DNA of 60,508 nucleotides from a virus. Of the stretch, positions 22,156 to 30,781 are shown in pieces; position 1 is the stretch's first letter, and each line of letters opens with the position of its first letter. The stretch is from the IMG/VR virus record IMGVR_UViG_3300026473_000272, positions 1-60,508 of that record; one strand, given 5' to 3'. The notes beneath the pieces were generated by a model that was not told the DNA's origin, did not search any database, and was given only the letters and a program-made list of their open reading frames with translations. The position numbers and the translations under genes are program-made.

Positions 22156-22797
22156 ATGGCTGCAAGTTTAAAACACATCGGAAAGATCAAGAACACAGGA
22201 ATGAAAGTTCTTGTTGCTTTCCGTACTATCCCAGGTGATTCTCACATGTCCCTGGTTATTCCTACAGCAACGTTACCTGATGCCTATCATGACAGCATCA
22301 TGACTCTTGTCGAAACAGATCAAGCACAAGAATCGTTCGAGTTTGGTGAAATCTTACACATCCGTAGATTTCCAGACGGGCGTCCTATGTTGCAGGCTCT
22401 GAGTCAAGACGGTCGTATGCAACGTGTCACTACTGATAATGTTATTATGACCCCTACTATCAATGCCGAAGTAGCATTGGACGAATTAAACAATCTTATC
22501 GCAGAGCAGAAAAACTGTACTATCGATGACTTGTGTAACTTTGTCGCAGGAGCTCCTAACGCCAAAGCTAAAGAAGAAGTTCAAGAAGTAGCAAAGGTCA
22601 AGGATATGTCGGAGCCAACGACATCGGCTCCATTAAAGGCCAAGGATAATGAAGTATTGTCAGACGGTGATCTAGCTAAGAGTTATCGCAGCCAAGCTGA
22701 TGCACTATACAAAGAAGCAGCTCGACTACGTAAGCAAGCAGATGAACTTGATCCGCCAAAGAAAAAAGTTAAAGCAGCTGAAGTAGAAAGTGCCTAA
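22156..22797 (+). CDS. Conserved late phage protein with charged C-terminal tail
   Basis: 213 residues from ATG 22156, preceded by the strong AAAGGAGG; ATG 22135 in frame is less likely. Residues 1-110 (LKHIGKIKNTGMKVLVAFRT, GDSHMSLVIPTATLPDAYHD, SFEFGEILHIRRFPDGRPML) form an ordered beta-rich domain. Residues 120-213 are helical and charged, ending ADALYKEAARLRKQADEL and a Lys-rich tail. It appears conserved in T4-like marine phages, but I cannot name the function. Confidence 0.7.
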   Translation: MAASLKHIGKIKNTGMKVLVAFRTIPGDSHMSLVIPTATLPDAYHDSIMTLVETDQAQESFEFGEILHIRRFPDGRPMLQALSQDGRMQRVTTDNVIMTPTINAEVALDELNNLIAEQKNCTIDDLCNFVAGAPNAKAKEEVQEVAKVKDMSEPTTSAPLKAKDNEVLSDGDLAKSYRSQADALYKEAARLRKQADELDPPKKKVKAAEVESA

Positions 22798-23095
22798 ACC
22801 TTTGTTTAAACCGCCAAGACATCTCGTTAAAGAGTGGCCGGAGGTATTCGAAGACCTTTATATGAATACTATGCCGGTTGCATATCTAGAAATGATGCAC
22901 ATCGAGTTCCACGATGGACGGATATGGCGTATAGATATAAAAGAACAGCTCAGGGACAGTGATGCCGATTCTATAGCTTCTCAACTTCTCGAAACCATGC
23001 AAGAATATAAAGATGATATCAAGAAGTTAGATTTTAAAATCGATGTCACAAAACTAAAAGAAGATATTAGGAATTCTACTAAAGATATTTTCTAG
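22790..23095 (+). CDS. Conserved phage protein with GTG start (101 aa)
   Basis: 101 residues starting with GTG at 22790, inside the end of the previous gene: VPKPLFKPPRHLVKEWPEVFEDLYMNTMPVAYLEMMHIEFHDGRIWRIDI, then acidic helices. An ATG at 22862 (MNTMPVAYLEM) is possible but would drop the conserved-looking KEWPEVFEDL. It is the last gene of the rightward block and overlaps the opposing gene by 17 bp. Family not recognised. Confidence 0.65.
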   Translation: MPKPLFKPPRHLVKEWPEVFEDLYMNTMPVAYLEMMHIEFHDGRIWRIDIKEQLRDSDADSIASQLLETMQEYKDDIKKLDFKIDVTKLKEDIRNSTKDIF

Positions 23096-24302
23096 TATTT
23101 CCGTAATGTATCACTGTGTGGGCCGGTGACTCATACGTTCTCCAAGGATCGATAACAATCGATCCTTTTTCTATTTTACAATAGAGATTTTGATTTTCTT
23201 CGAAACCTCTATAGTCATAGGTAATCTTTCTATTATGTGCTAATAGCACAACACCATAACAGCCTTGTATGTCATCGCCTGTTAGAGGATCGATGTACGT
23301 AGGCTTATGCCCCAGTTCTTCGCAGTAGTGACCAATCAATAAACTATAGCTTCCATCACAATACGGAACATCTGGCTTATAGGCCTTACCGTGTATAAAG
23401 ATGCTCATCTTATTTTTTTCAGCATGTCTCACAAGCTCTTGGGCTAGATTTTTAGCCTGTATTTCTCTAGCATTCATTATGGCATCAAATAAATCGTATC
23501 CTAAATCTAGGTTCTTTGCCATATATCTTAGAGCTATATTATCTCTCGGATGACAGGCACCGCCGTCTCCCATGCCTGCCTTCATATATTGTGGTCCCAT
23601 GATACGCATAGTGCTCTTTGCCAATGCGTCAGTTACTACATCTACATTGATATTTCCCTGCTTGACGGCAACATCTTGTATCATGTTGACTAGGCCAATC
23701 TTGGCACTAATAAATGTGTTATAGAATACTTTGATACATTCACATTCATCCCATGTACCGATAACATACCGAGGATCATTTTCCATGACTGTTTTGTAAA
23801 ACTCGACCAACTCTTTTGCATCTCCTGTTTCGGTACCGTCCTCGGTTCCAATCATGACCATTTCAGGATTAACCATATCCCATGCTACACTGCCCATAGC
23901 GATTAGATATGGGTTATAAACAAACCGTGTATTGGTAATATGTTGGATGAACTCTCTACGTGTGGTGCCCGGAAGTACCGTAGATATAAGAACCAACAAC
24001 TGATTTTTATTCATGTACTTGTTGGCTTCTTTAAGACATTCTATAACTGTGTCATATCTAAAATCTTTTGGTTCGAGATGCGCTGTAGGACTACGGCCAT
24101 CATAGTCAGGATCATGCGGAGTAGGAACTGCGATAAAAACTATATCTGCATTTTTAACACATTCTTCAATACTAGGTACTACCTTGATTAACTCACTAGA
24201 TCTTTCAGATATATCATAGCCAAAAACTGTATAACCTTTTTTGGCAACTTCCTCTGCGCAAGGCAAACCTAACTTGCCTATACCAATAAAACCAATTTGC
24301 AT
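23079..24302 (-). CDS. UDP-glucose/GDP-mannose-type sugar-nucleotide dehydrogenase
   Basis: 407 residues. MQIGFIGIGKLGLPCAEEVAKKGYTVFGYD is the N-terminal NAD-binding Rossmann motif; GDGGACHPRDNIAL (246-258) carries the active-site cysteine C250; ECECIKVFYNTFISAKIGLVNM (187-208) is the conserved lysine/asparagine helix. Such enzymes oxidise a UDP-hexose to the uronate, and UDP-glucuronate is the commonest product. The start is the ATG at 24302, with GAGGTG upstream; an upstream extension would cross the divergent promoter region. It opens the sugar island. A rightward terminator lies inside its 3' end. Confidence 0.88.
   Translation of the reverse strand: MQIGFIGIGKLGLPCAEEVAKKGYTVFGYDISERSSELIKVVPSIEECVKNADIVFIAVPTPHDPDYDGRSPTAHLEPKDFRYDTVIECLKEANKYMNKNQLLVLISTVLPGTTRREFIQHITNTRFVYNPYLIAMGSVAWDMVNPEMVMIGTEDGTETGDAKELVEFYKTVMENDPRYVIGTWDECECIKVFYNTFISAKIGLVNMIQDVAVKQGNINVDVVTDALAKSTMRIMGPQYMKAGMGDGGACHPRDNIALRYMAKNLDLGYDLFDAIMNAREIQAKNLAQELVRHAEKNKMSIFIHGKAYKPDVPYCDGSYSLLIGHYCEELGHKPTYIDPLTGDDIQGCYGVVLLAHNRKITYDYRGFEENQNLYCKIEKGSIVIDPWRTYESPAHTVIHYGNTRKYL
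23144..23170 (+). terminator. Rho-independent terminator for the rightward block, inside the opposing gene
   Basis: AAGGATCGAT (23144-23153) pairs perfectly with ATCGATCCTT (23158-23167) around the 4-nt loop AACA and is followed by TTTCTATTTT. It lies 49 bp after the last rightward stop. On the other strand the same bases encode residues KGSIVIDPW of the dehydrogenase. Confidence 0.88.
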
Positions 24303-24311
24303 TTTCACCTC

Positions 24312-24319
24312 GATAAATA
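24312..24319 (+). promoter_or_regulatory. T4-type late promoter octamer (GATAAATA) before the oxygenase-like gene
   Basis: One base from TATAAATA. In the 48-bp divergent gap it would give a leader of about 26 nt containing GTGGAG to the TTG start at 24351. On the other strand CTAAATAA near 24329-24336 is a weaker candidate for the dehydrogenase. Confidence 0.5.
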
Positions 24320-24350
24320 ATAGCAGCACATTATTTAGTGGAGTATTTTT

Positions 24351-24854
24351 TTGTATAAGCAAGGTTTGATAGAACCGTTTTGGGGTACGCATCATAGATA
24401 TTTGGATTATCAAAGAGAACCATTTAACTGCTATGAAGACATCCAACTGTGGCGTTCTCAAGGATATTCTCAAAATCATTTCACTGGTCTTTTGTATGAC
24501 ATGAAATCAGTCATGCCTACATGGACTGAAAAGTTTTTAACACTATTCGAAGGACAGAATCAAGGCTTGAGTTTCTACAAGATGGAGACCTGCAATGTAC
24601 TTCCAACACATAAAGATACCTATAGCCTATACAAAAAAATATTCAACATAACAGATAATAACTCAATATGGCGAGCAATAATTTTCTTAGAGGACTGGAA
24701 ACCAGGCCATGTATTTGAGATTGAAGGTGATCCTATTACCAAATGGAAAGCAGGAGAATATGTCTTATGGCAATACGATGCAGCACATATGGCTGCTAAT
24801 CTCGGATTAGAACCTCGATACACAGCACAGATAACATTCACTCATGTTCAATAA
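24351..24854 (+). CDS. Fe(II)/2-oxoglutarate oxygenase-like (Asp beta-hydroxylase/cupin fold) protein
   Basis: 167 residues, starting at TTG 24351 with GTGGAG upstream. The jelly-roll metal site is plausible: LPTHKDTY gives H87 and D89 (HxD), DAAHMAANLGLEPRYTAQIT gives the distal H146 and a 2OG-binding R156. WRAIIFLEDWKPGHVFEIEGD is the central strand pair. It would hydroxylate a small molecule or protein residue. It overlaps the aminotransferase gene by 11 bp, so they are probably one pathway. Loss of activity cannot be excluded. Confidence 0.6.
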   Translation: MYKQGLIEPFWGTHHRYLDYQREPFNCYEDIQLWRSQGYSQNHFTGLLYDMKSVMPTWTEKFLTLFEGQNQGLSFYKMETCNVLPTHKDTYSLYKKIFNITDNNSIWRAIIFLEDWKPGHVFEIEGDPITKWKAGEYVLWQYDAAHMAANLGLEPRYTAQITFTHVQ

Positions 24855-25434
24855 GATCGCAGACTTTGAAAACGCTTTATCGGAGTTTACTGGTGCTCCG
24901 TTTGTAATCACTACTGATTGCTGTACACATGCTATCGAACTATGCTTTAGATATAAAAAAGTAAAAACGACCGAGTTTACCTGTTTTACATATCTCTCTA
25001 TACCTATGACCATGAAAAAACTTAATATAGAGTATAAACAGATTCCAGAAAAATGGGCAGGCGAATATAGATTTTATGGTACAGACATATGGGATAGTGC
25101 CAGAAGGTTGCAACCCGGAATGTACATGCCTGGTATGATGCAATGCCTTAGTTTTGGTTACTCTAAACCTTTAGACATCGGCAGAGGCGGAGCGATATTA
25201 TTAGACAACTATGATGATTATAAGTCATTGTCTATGATGAGATATGATGGGAGAGATTTATCTATCTCTCCATGGCAGTCACAAAAAGAGTTTACTTTAG
25301 GATTTCATTATAAACTCAATCCAGAAGAATGCATAAAAGGTATTGAAAAACTGGAAGAATATAAGAATAATAAAAACTTCAACATAGCATTTGTAGAATA
25401 TCCAGATTGCAGAGATATAAAAATAAATGATTAG
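24844..25434 (+). CDS. Shortened DegT/DnrJ/EryC1-type aminotransferase
   Basis: 196 residues, about half of the ~370 usual for sugar aminotransferases. PFVITTDCCTHAIELCFR (19-36) matches the family's 'V.SGT.AL.L.LR' segment; DIWDSARRL (81-89) matches the conserved acid that contacts PLP; CLSFGYSKPLDIGRGGAILL (101-120) matches the Schiff-base segment with K108 as the PLP lysine and a Gly-rich turn. The C-terminal small domain is largely missing. It may be a minimal or partner-dependent enzyme that adds an amino group to a keto-sugar. Overlaps both neighbours. Confidence 0.7.
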   Translation: MFNKIADFENALSEFTGAPFVITTDCCTHAIELCFRYKKVKTTEFTCFTYLSIPMTMKKLNIEYKQIPEKWAGEYRFYGTDIWDSARRLQPGMYMPGMMQCLSFGYSKPLDIGRGGAILLDNYDDYKSLSMMRYDGRDLSISPWQSQKEFTLGFHYKLNPEECIKGIEKLEEYKNNKNFNIAFVEYPDCRDIKIND

Positions 25435-26335
25435 ATCTTACAACGAATGGGACCCGTTACAGGAAGTAATACTTGGAACGGCAACAAATGCACACTGGCC
25501 AGTAAGTTGTCCTGCATTTAGAAATCTAGAAAATATCACTGCATGGAAAGAAACTCCCGTTCCGTCTGGTTGTGTAGAACAAAGAATAGTAGACGAAACT
25601 AACGAAGATCTAGAAAATTTTAAACAAACATTAGAGTCTCTTTCTGTGAAAGTACATAGGCCCAAGGATTTAGATTTCCAATCATTTGACGGTATGTATA
25701 ACTATTGCCCAAGAGACAGAGTGTTAATAATAGGCGATAAAGCAATAGATGCTCCAATGTTATATCCCACGAGAACAAAAGAAATAGATGCCATTGATCA
25801 TTTGTTAGATAACGTTTTACATGTAGATGATGATACCGCAAAGTTTGATGCAGCTAACATATGTAGACTAAACGATGATATTTTATATCTAATCAGTGAA
25901 AGCGGTAATAGAAATGGTGCTGTATGGTTAGAAAAAATATTTCCAACTCATAGAATACATATACTAGATAACATATACAGCGGAGTACACATCGACAGTA
26001 CCATATCTCCTATAAGAGAAGGACTAGTCGTCCTTAATGCTGATCGAATAAATGAAAGTAATCTTCCGTCAGTTTTTAAATCCTGGGATAAAATATGGGT
26101 CAGCGGAGATGATATAGTTCCGCAAGGATTTGAAGGTTATCCTTACGCCAGCAAATACATAGCTTTAAATTTTTTAACTATAAATCCTTATTTGATAATC
26201 TGCGATCCTAAACAGAGTTATCTCAGAAGACTGCTTTCTAAATATAATGTTGAAAGCATAGGTGTCGAACTTAGACACAGTCGTACACTAGGGGGAGGTC
26301 ATCATTGTGTTACACTTGATTTGGTCCGAGGATGA
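25427..26335 (+). CDS. Amidinotransferase of the AGAT/StrB family
   Basis: 302 residues with the start IRSYNEWDPLQEVILGTA typical of arginine:glycine and inosamine-phosphate amidinotransferases. The triad matches human AGAT: D141 in KFDAANICR, H188 in GVHIDSTI and C294 in GGGHHCVTLDLVR. The family moves the amidino group of arginine onto an amine, making a guanidine. The preceding aminotransferase gene could supply the amine. The codons for GGG in the catalytic motif double as the ribosome binding site of the next gene. Acceptor unknown. Confidence 0.88.
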   Translation: MIRSYNEWDPLQEVILGTATNAHWPVSCPAFRNLENITAWKETPVPSGCVEQRIVDETNEDLENFKQTLESLSVKVHRPKDLDFQSFDGMYNYCPRDRVLIIGDKAIDAPMLYPTRTKEIDAIDHLLDNVLHVDDDTAKFDAANICRLNDDILYLISESGNRNGAVWLEKIFPTHRIHILDNIYSGVHIDSTISPIREGLVVLNADRINESNLPSVFKSWDKIWVSGDDIVPQGFEGYPYASKYIALNFLTINPYLIICDPKQSYLRRLLSKYNVESIGVELRHSRTLGGGHHCVTLDLVRG

Positions 26336-27521
26336 TTCCTACAAACACGATATCTTTTGGAATAACATTCCTGGATACCAAAAAAGATTAGGATATCTAA
26401 AAGAAAATCTCGTAGACGAATCTTTTCTTAGAAACATAAAGAATCCTTATTTTATATACACAGGCAATGGAAGGATCAAATCTTTAGAATCTATTATATT
26501 AGATAAAGATACTGTCGATAAACTTAACTCAACAGAACTGTATTTTTATCTATACGAACCTAGTTGTTTTAGGATAGGGGAACATAATAGAAGTTTTTAT
26601 AGCGAAATGCGATCAGACGAAAATATCAAAGATATCATAGTCGATGAGCTAGAAAGTATAAAAATATTTGTTCATCAAAATAATCTAAAAAGATTTCGTG
26701 TATTCACATCCGATTATAGGATACAGATACTACAAGACAACTATCCAGATATAAAAATAGATTGTTTAGATTTATTCCTAAGAGAAATAGCAAAATGCTA
26801 TAAATCATTTCCAAAATATTTTGTAAAACATAAAATAGAAAAAAAGTTTTGGTGTGGTAACTGGCGATACACTACCCACAGACATCTAATGACCAGTTAT
26901 CTTTCTCAACTCAATGGAACTTATACATGGAATCTAAAATGTTCTTACAACGAACTTAAAAATAATAACTGGTTTGATCTAGATCAGTTTCAAAAAGAAA
27001 GACCACAACAACATGAACAACTCAGAAAAGGTGTAGATTTTCTAGAAAAAAATATACTGGCTATAGATCAAAAAATAGATTCAGTTAATGTTGTCAACTC
27101 CGATCAAGTATACATACCTGGACACAAGGCACCCGAATGGACTCAAGAGTTTTTAAAGAGCTACGAATCTAACTTCTGTGCTATCATCAATGAAACAAGA
27201 TATGCACAACCGTTCGGTTACTTCAGCGAAAAAACTTTAACAGCTATTGGTAGCAGTATGCCAATAATACTAGTAGCTCCGCCACGCAGTTTAGAATATC
27301 TCAAAACTTTTGGATTTACAACATTCGGTAAATGGTGGAATGAAAGTTATGATCAAGAAGAGGATCATTATAAAAGAATGATTATGATTTTTGATATTAT
27401 AGATTCTATCAACTCTAAATCTCTAGAAGAGTTACAGAAAATATATCAAGACATGCGACCTGTATTAAAGCACAATAGAAGAATACTAGACACTATTACC
27501 TTTAACGATAAAATTGTATAG
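26307..27521 (+). CDS. Glycosyltransferase-like protein with FxSEK motif
   Basis: 404 residues, starting at GTG 26307 with the strong GGGAGG about ten bases before. The C-terminal third has YFSEKTLTAIGSSMPIILVA ... LKTFGFTTF ... NESYD, shared with the proteins at 29609-30781 and 31526-32797. This layout (acidic-aromatic stretch, S/T-E-K, then P-x-[IL]-x-V) recalls the donor-binding region of fucosyltransferase-like (GT10) enzymes. The N-terminal part is AT-rich and divergent. It likely transfers a sugar; the family call is by pattern only. Converges on and overlaps the radical SAM gene by 20 bp. Confidence 0.55.
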   Translation: MLHLIWSEDDSYKHDIFWNNIPGYQKRLGYLKENLVDESFLRNIKNPYFIYTGNGRIKSLESIILDKDTVDKLNSTELYFYLYEPSCFRIGEHNRSFYSEMRSDENIKDIIVDELESIKIFVHQNNLKRFRVFTSDYRIQILQDNYPDIKIDCLDLFLREIAKCYKSFPKYFVKHKIEKKFWCGNWRYTTHRHLMTSYLSQLNGTYTWNLKCSYNELKNNNWFDLDQFQKERPQQHEQLRKGVDFLEKNILAIDQKIDSVNVVNSDQVYIPGHKAPEWTQEFLKSYESNFCAIINETRYAQPFGYFSEKTLTAIGSSMPIILVAPPRSLEYLKTFGFTTFGKWWNESYDQEEDHYKRMIMIFDIIDSINSKSLEELQKIYQDMRPVLKHNRRILDTITFNDKIV

Positions 27522-29607
27522 GTTGTTCTATTACAATCTGATTAGAAACTTCTGTAGAGTAATCAGAGTAATCGCTCCAGTCCCCGGTACCGGTCCAGGA
27601 ATGATCAAAGGACCAATCGATATTGTTATTGAGATGTTTTTCTTCTTCGATCATAGCTACATATTCCGGCCAGTCTCTACCATCTATACCCCACCAAGGT
27701 TTAGCCAAACGCCTTGCTCTCACAGCAGCATTGCTGGTCATTCGACTAAAGTCTTGTGCAAAGAACGGTCCTTGTCTTTCTGGCTCAGCATATTCGTTGT
27801 ATTCATAGGTTTGTTTAAACTTCCATTTGAAATCAGCTGACCATTTTCCGTCTTCTGTTATTTCAAACTTAAAGTCAGCATGATACGTACCTGAGCCATA
27901 CTGATTACCAAACTCAGCAGAATCTAGATCGGGACTAAATCGAAGATTAAATCTATAACCACCCTTTGCCCTCCATAGAGTTCTTAGCAATGGCCAGATC
28001 TCATTAACCAGACCATCGGCATAAGGATTGATGGTTGTTTTTATGATGTTATAATCAAACTGCTCATAACTGACTTCTCTGTCCTGCTCATTATCATAGA
28101 TAATATCATAATGATATTTCTTAAGATTTGGCCTTACAGGATAGGTGATTTTCTTGCTGCCAATGATTTGATCTAGATATATGCTAATACATTTTACACG
28201 CATCAAAGTGTGTGTTCCGCCTAATCTAAAATCTTTTGTGATCCAATGTCCGAGATATTTGTGATAAGAAAGATTAAACTTATCAGGATTTTGACCTGTA
28301 ATAGTTTCAGGACCCTGCCCAAATCCTATACCTGTACTCATGTTCCTAATATTCATGTCTCTGTTACGCCAGAGAAACGTCATAGTGTCTGCATAGTCTT
28401 GATATGACTCTGTCGGAAATGCCACTATCCAGTTAGTGGCTGCTTCAATACCAACAGTCTTTCCGTCTCTAAAGTTTTGTTCCATTTCTGCAATAGTGAC
28501 ACCTTTGGCCATATCATCTAGAACTTTTTGACTGCCAGATTCACAACCATAGTTTAGATAAACACAGCCGCTATCAGCTAGATCCTTCATATACTCTAGA
28601 TCCATACGACCGTCACATCTCGCATATCCTGTCCACTTAATGTCAAGTCCTTTAGCAATAACTCCTTTAGCGAACGCCCGAAGCTCTTTTAAGTTGCCGT
28701 TGACAAGGCTGTCAATAAACCAAAAGACTCTAGTTCCTTTTTCGTGATAGAGGTAATCTACTTCTTCAAGAGCATCAATGGCCATGCGTTGGCGATATTT
28801 CCAAAAATGTGTTTCTTCACAGAATGTGCATTTAGCTATACAACCTCGACTAAGTTCTGTAGTAACGCCATTTGGAATCCTATAGAGATTAAAATCAATA
28901 TTAGAATAATCTGGCATAGGAAACTTGTTAAGATTTAATCGTTGATCTTCGGGCTGAACTATGTACTGTTGTTCAGGATGTTCGATGCTATGTTCTATCT
29001 CGTCTAGTATTTTTAATATAGCTTCTTCGCCTTCGCCGTTTACTACATAATCATAGTATTCTTCTTTGACAAAAAATCCCTTCTGTACATTAGGACCACC
29101 AACTGCGATCTTAACTGTTGGTAACTTCTTTTTTAACTCTTGAATCATCCATTTAGTAGGTTCTTCATTCATCTGGTAGACGCTGAAGCCAACAAGAGTA
29201 GGATTGTAATCAACTATTTCATCTAATACAGTTTTAAGATAAGGTTCTAGATATTGATGTATCTCTTGGTAGTTATCGCCGCACCAGCGCCATATGGTTG
29301 TAGGATCCCAAAGTTTATAATCTAGTTTAGATTTGATTTCTTTTTCATAGAATCTAAAAGATTTAATGTTGGCATCTAATACCTTGCTTGCATAACCTGC
29401 TTGCCGAGAAACTGCCGATAGCCTGCACAGATTAAAAGGAGGAAACTCTGCTGCCCACTGTGGTAGCAGTACTAACATCAGCTTAGTCTTGCGCTCAGCC
29501 TGCTGTATAACAACCGTAGTCGTATTTCTTTGTTCTACAGGTTTAGCATATTGAGCTATAGCCTTGAGAGTCGTTATATGTTTATCATTGCCTTCTTCGT
29601 AGGGCAT
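27502..29607 (-). CDS. B12-binding-domain radical SAM enzyme
   Basis: 701 residues. Residues about 42-200 resemble a cobalamin-binding domain (LMLVLLPQWAAEFPPFNLCRL, VGFSVYQMNEEPTK, VGGPNVQ, VVNGEGEEAI) without the DxHxxG histidine. The radical SAM core begins at SRGCIAKCTFC (C256, C260, C263) and continues through a typical barrel (GCESGSQKVLDDMAKG, IVAFPTESYQDY). The ~200-residue C-terminus is aromatic and acidic (YSDYSTEV). Such enzymes often do methylation, ring or C-C chemistry on unactivated carbons. Substrate unknown; the island context suggests a sugar or sugar-linked peptide. Confidence 0.85.
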   Translation of the reverse strand: MPYEEGNDKHITTLKAIAQYAKPVEQRNTTTVVIQQAERKTKLMLVLLPQWAAEFPPFNLCRLSAVSRQAGYASKVLDANIKSFRFYEKEIKSKLDYKLWDPTTIWRWCGDNYQEIHQYLEPYLKTVLDEIVDYNPTLVGFSVYQMNEEPTKWMIQELKKKLPTVKIAVGGPNVQKGFFVKEEYYDYVVNGEGEEAILKILDEIEHSIEHPEQQYIVQPEDQRLNLNKFPMPDYSNIDFNLYRIPNGVTTELSRGCIAKCTFCEETHFWKYRQRMAIDALEEVDYLYHEKGTRVFWFIDSLVNGNLKELRAFAKGVIAKGLDIKWTGYARCDGRMDLEYMKDLADSGCVYLNYGCESGSQKVLDDMAKGVTIAEMEQNFRDGKTVGIEAATNWIVAFPTESYQDYADTMTFLWRNRDMNIRNMSTGIGFGQGPETITGQNPDKFNLSYHKYLGHWITKDFRLGGTHTLMRVKCISIYLDQIIGSKKITYPVRPNLKKYHYDIIYDNEQDREVSYEQFDYNIIKTTINPYADGLVNEIWPLLRTLWRAKGGYRFNLRFSPDLDSAEFGNQYGSGTYHADFKFEITEDGKWSADFKWKFKQTYEYNEYAEPERQGPFFAQDFSRMTSNAAVRARRLAKPWWGIDGRDWPEYVAMIEEEKHLNNNIDWSFDHSWTGTGDWSDYSDYSTEVSNQIVIEQPIQFYR

Positions 29608-29608
29608 A

Positions 29609-30781
29609 TCACAACTCCGTAATAAATCGTTTCTTAGACATCAACATGTTATAGTTATAATCACATATTTCACGAGCAGATTTAAGAAAGTTTTCTAGTT
29701 CTGTTTCTGAAAGATTACATAGTCTTTCAATCTCGTCTAAAATCTTTAGCATACGTTTTCCGTCGTCTGTTTCAAGATCATAACTCTCATCGATAATAGA
29801 GGAAAAGGTTTTGTAACCCATTATTCTGTATATGTCTAAACTGTTAGGCACAGATACTAGAATAAATGGATGCTTCATAGCGATTGGCTTCCATGCTTTC
29901 TCACTTAAAAATCTCGCACTGTGGTACCACTCTTTTGTAAAATAAGTAGTTTCAGCTACAACACTAAAATAGGTATCTTCATAATATCTATTAGTGTCTA
30001 TAGTCGACTCAGCCCTGTTAATATGTAGCTCTTCGGTATCTAGATACATAGGAGGCAGATTCTTTACTCCCTCAGCACGTTTAAGAATATCTAATATATC
30101 CTTGTCGTTGCGGAAGTAATGCATGAGCTCTGGCCATTTATGGTTCCATGTATCTCTCTGATCACATGGTCCGAAGCTGATGAACGCTTGTTCGATCAGA
30201 TTCTTTCCATAGAGCAATGCTGTTAGAAAAGGTCTATGCAATCTCCAACGTCTATTAAGGTTTAGAAACTTTTTGTTATACTTTTTATTTTCTAATGTTC
30301 TTGGAAGTTGTTTTTTGTAAAGATGCAGTACGGCATTCTGCAGATCCTGTTCAAAAACTGTATACCAGAATATTCTTATAGGATCTAGATTTAATTTCTT
30401 AGCGATATAACGACTGTATTCGCCAGCGTCATACATATTAGTCAACAATATTATCTGAGATGCCGGAATACCATCTCTCATGACTATATTTTGATATATC
30501 GAATCTATAGCCCTCTCAAACGGCTCTAAGGTATTGTCTAATATCAAGAACGCTTGCTTGTTTACGATCCTACCTAACGACTCTTTGTCGATTAGATCTT
30601 TCATGTTATAGATTTTAAAACTATTCTCGCACGAGAATAAAGCATACCATGCTTCAAAATCAAAACCCGGTTGCTGCGAAAGTGTATCGATCGCTGCTGT
30701 TTTATTATCAGTCCATGTGATTTTAGGATCACTAGGATTATAGGTATTGATAAGAGGAATAGATTTATTGAGTAAGATCAT
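29609..30781 (-). CDS. Glycosyltransferase-like protein with FxSEK motif
   Basis: 390 residues. The C-terminus has SARFLSEKAWKPIAMKHPFILVSVP, IMGYKTFSSIIDESYDLETDDGKRM, the same block as in the proteins at 26307 and 31526. The N-terminal half differs and is AT-rich. I read this as a soluble sugar transferase of the GT10-like type, with the block as donor site. It ends 1 bp before the radical SAM gene and overlaps the next SGNH hydrolase by 4 bp, so they are co-transcribed. Confidence 0.55.
   Translation of the reverse strand: MILLNKSIPLINTYNPSDPKITWTDNKTAAIDTLSQQPGFDFEAWYALFSCENSFKIYNMKDLIDKESLGRIVNKQAFLILDNTLEPFERAIDSIYQNIVMRDGIPASQIILLTNMYDAGEYSRYIAKKLNLDPIRIFWYTVFEQDLQNAVLHLYKKQLPRTLENKKYNKKFLNLNRRWRLHRPFLTALLYGKNLIEQAFISFGPCDQRDTWNHKWPELMHYFRNDKDILDILKRAEGVKNLPPMYLDTEELHINRAESTIDTNRYYEDTYFSVVAETTYFTKEWYHSARFLSEKAWKPIAMKHPFILVSVPNSLDIYRIMGYKTFSSIIDESYDLETDDGKRMLKILDEIERLCNLSETELENFLKSAREICDYNYNMLMSKKRFITEL

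Noticed and set aside
25427-26335. Amidinotransferase as QueF-L/ArcS-like enzyme making archaeosine (G+)
   Set aside because: Its motifs match the AGAT/StrB family with Asp, His and Cys, not the QueF-L or ArcS families, and it sits in the sugar island, not near dpdA.
27538-27566. CTGATTA/TAATCAG inverted repeat at the convergent junction
   Set aside because: The loop is 15 nt and no T run follows; it is not a convincing terminator.
27514-27840. Rightward open frame (108 codons) over the end of the radical SAM gene
   Set aside because: It overlaps well-conserved radical SAM coding sequence in antisense, with no promoter or RBS.
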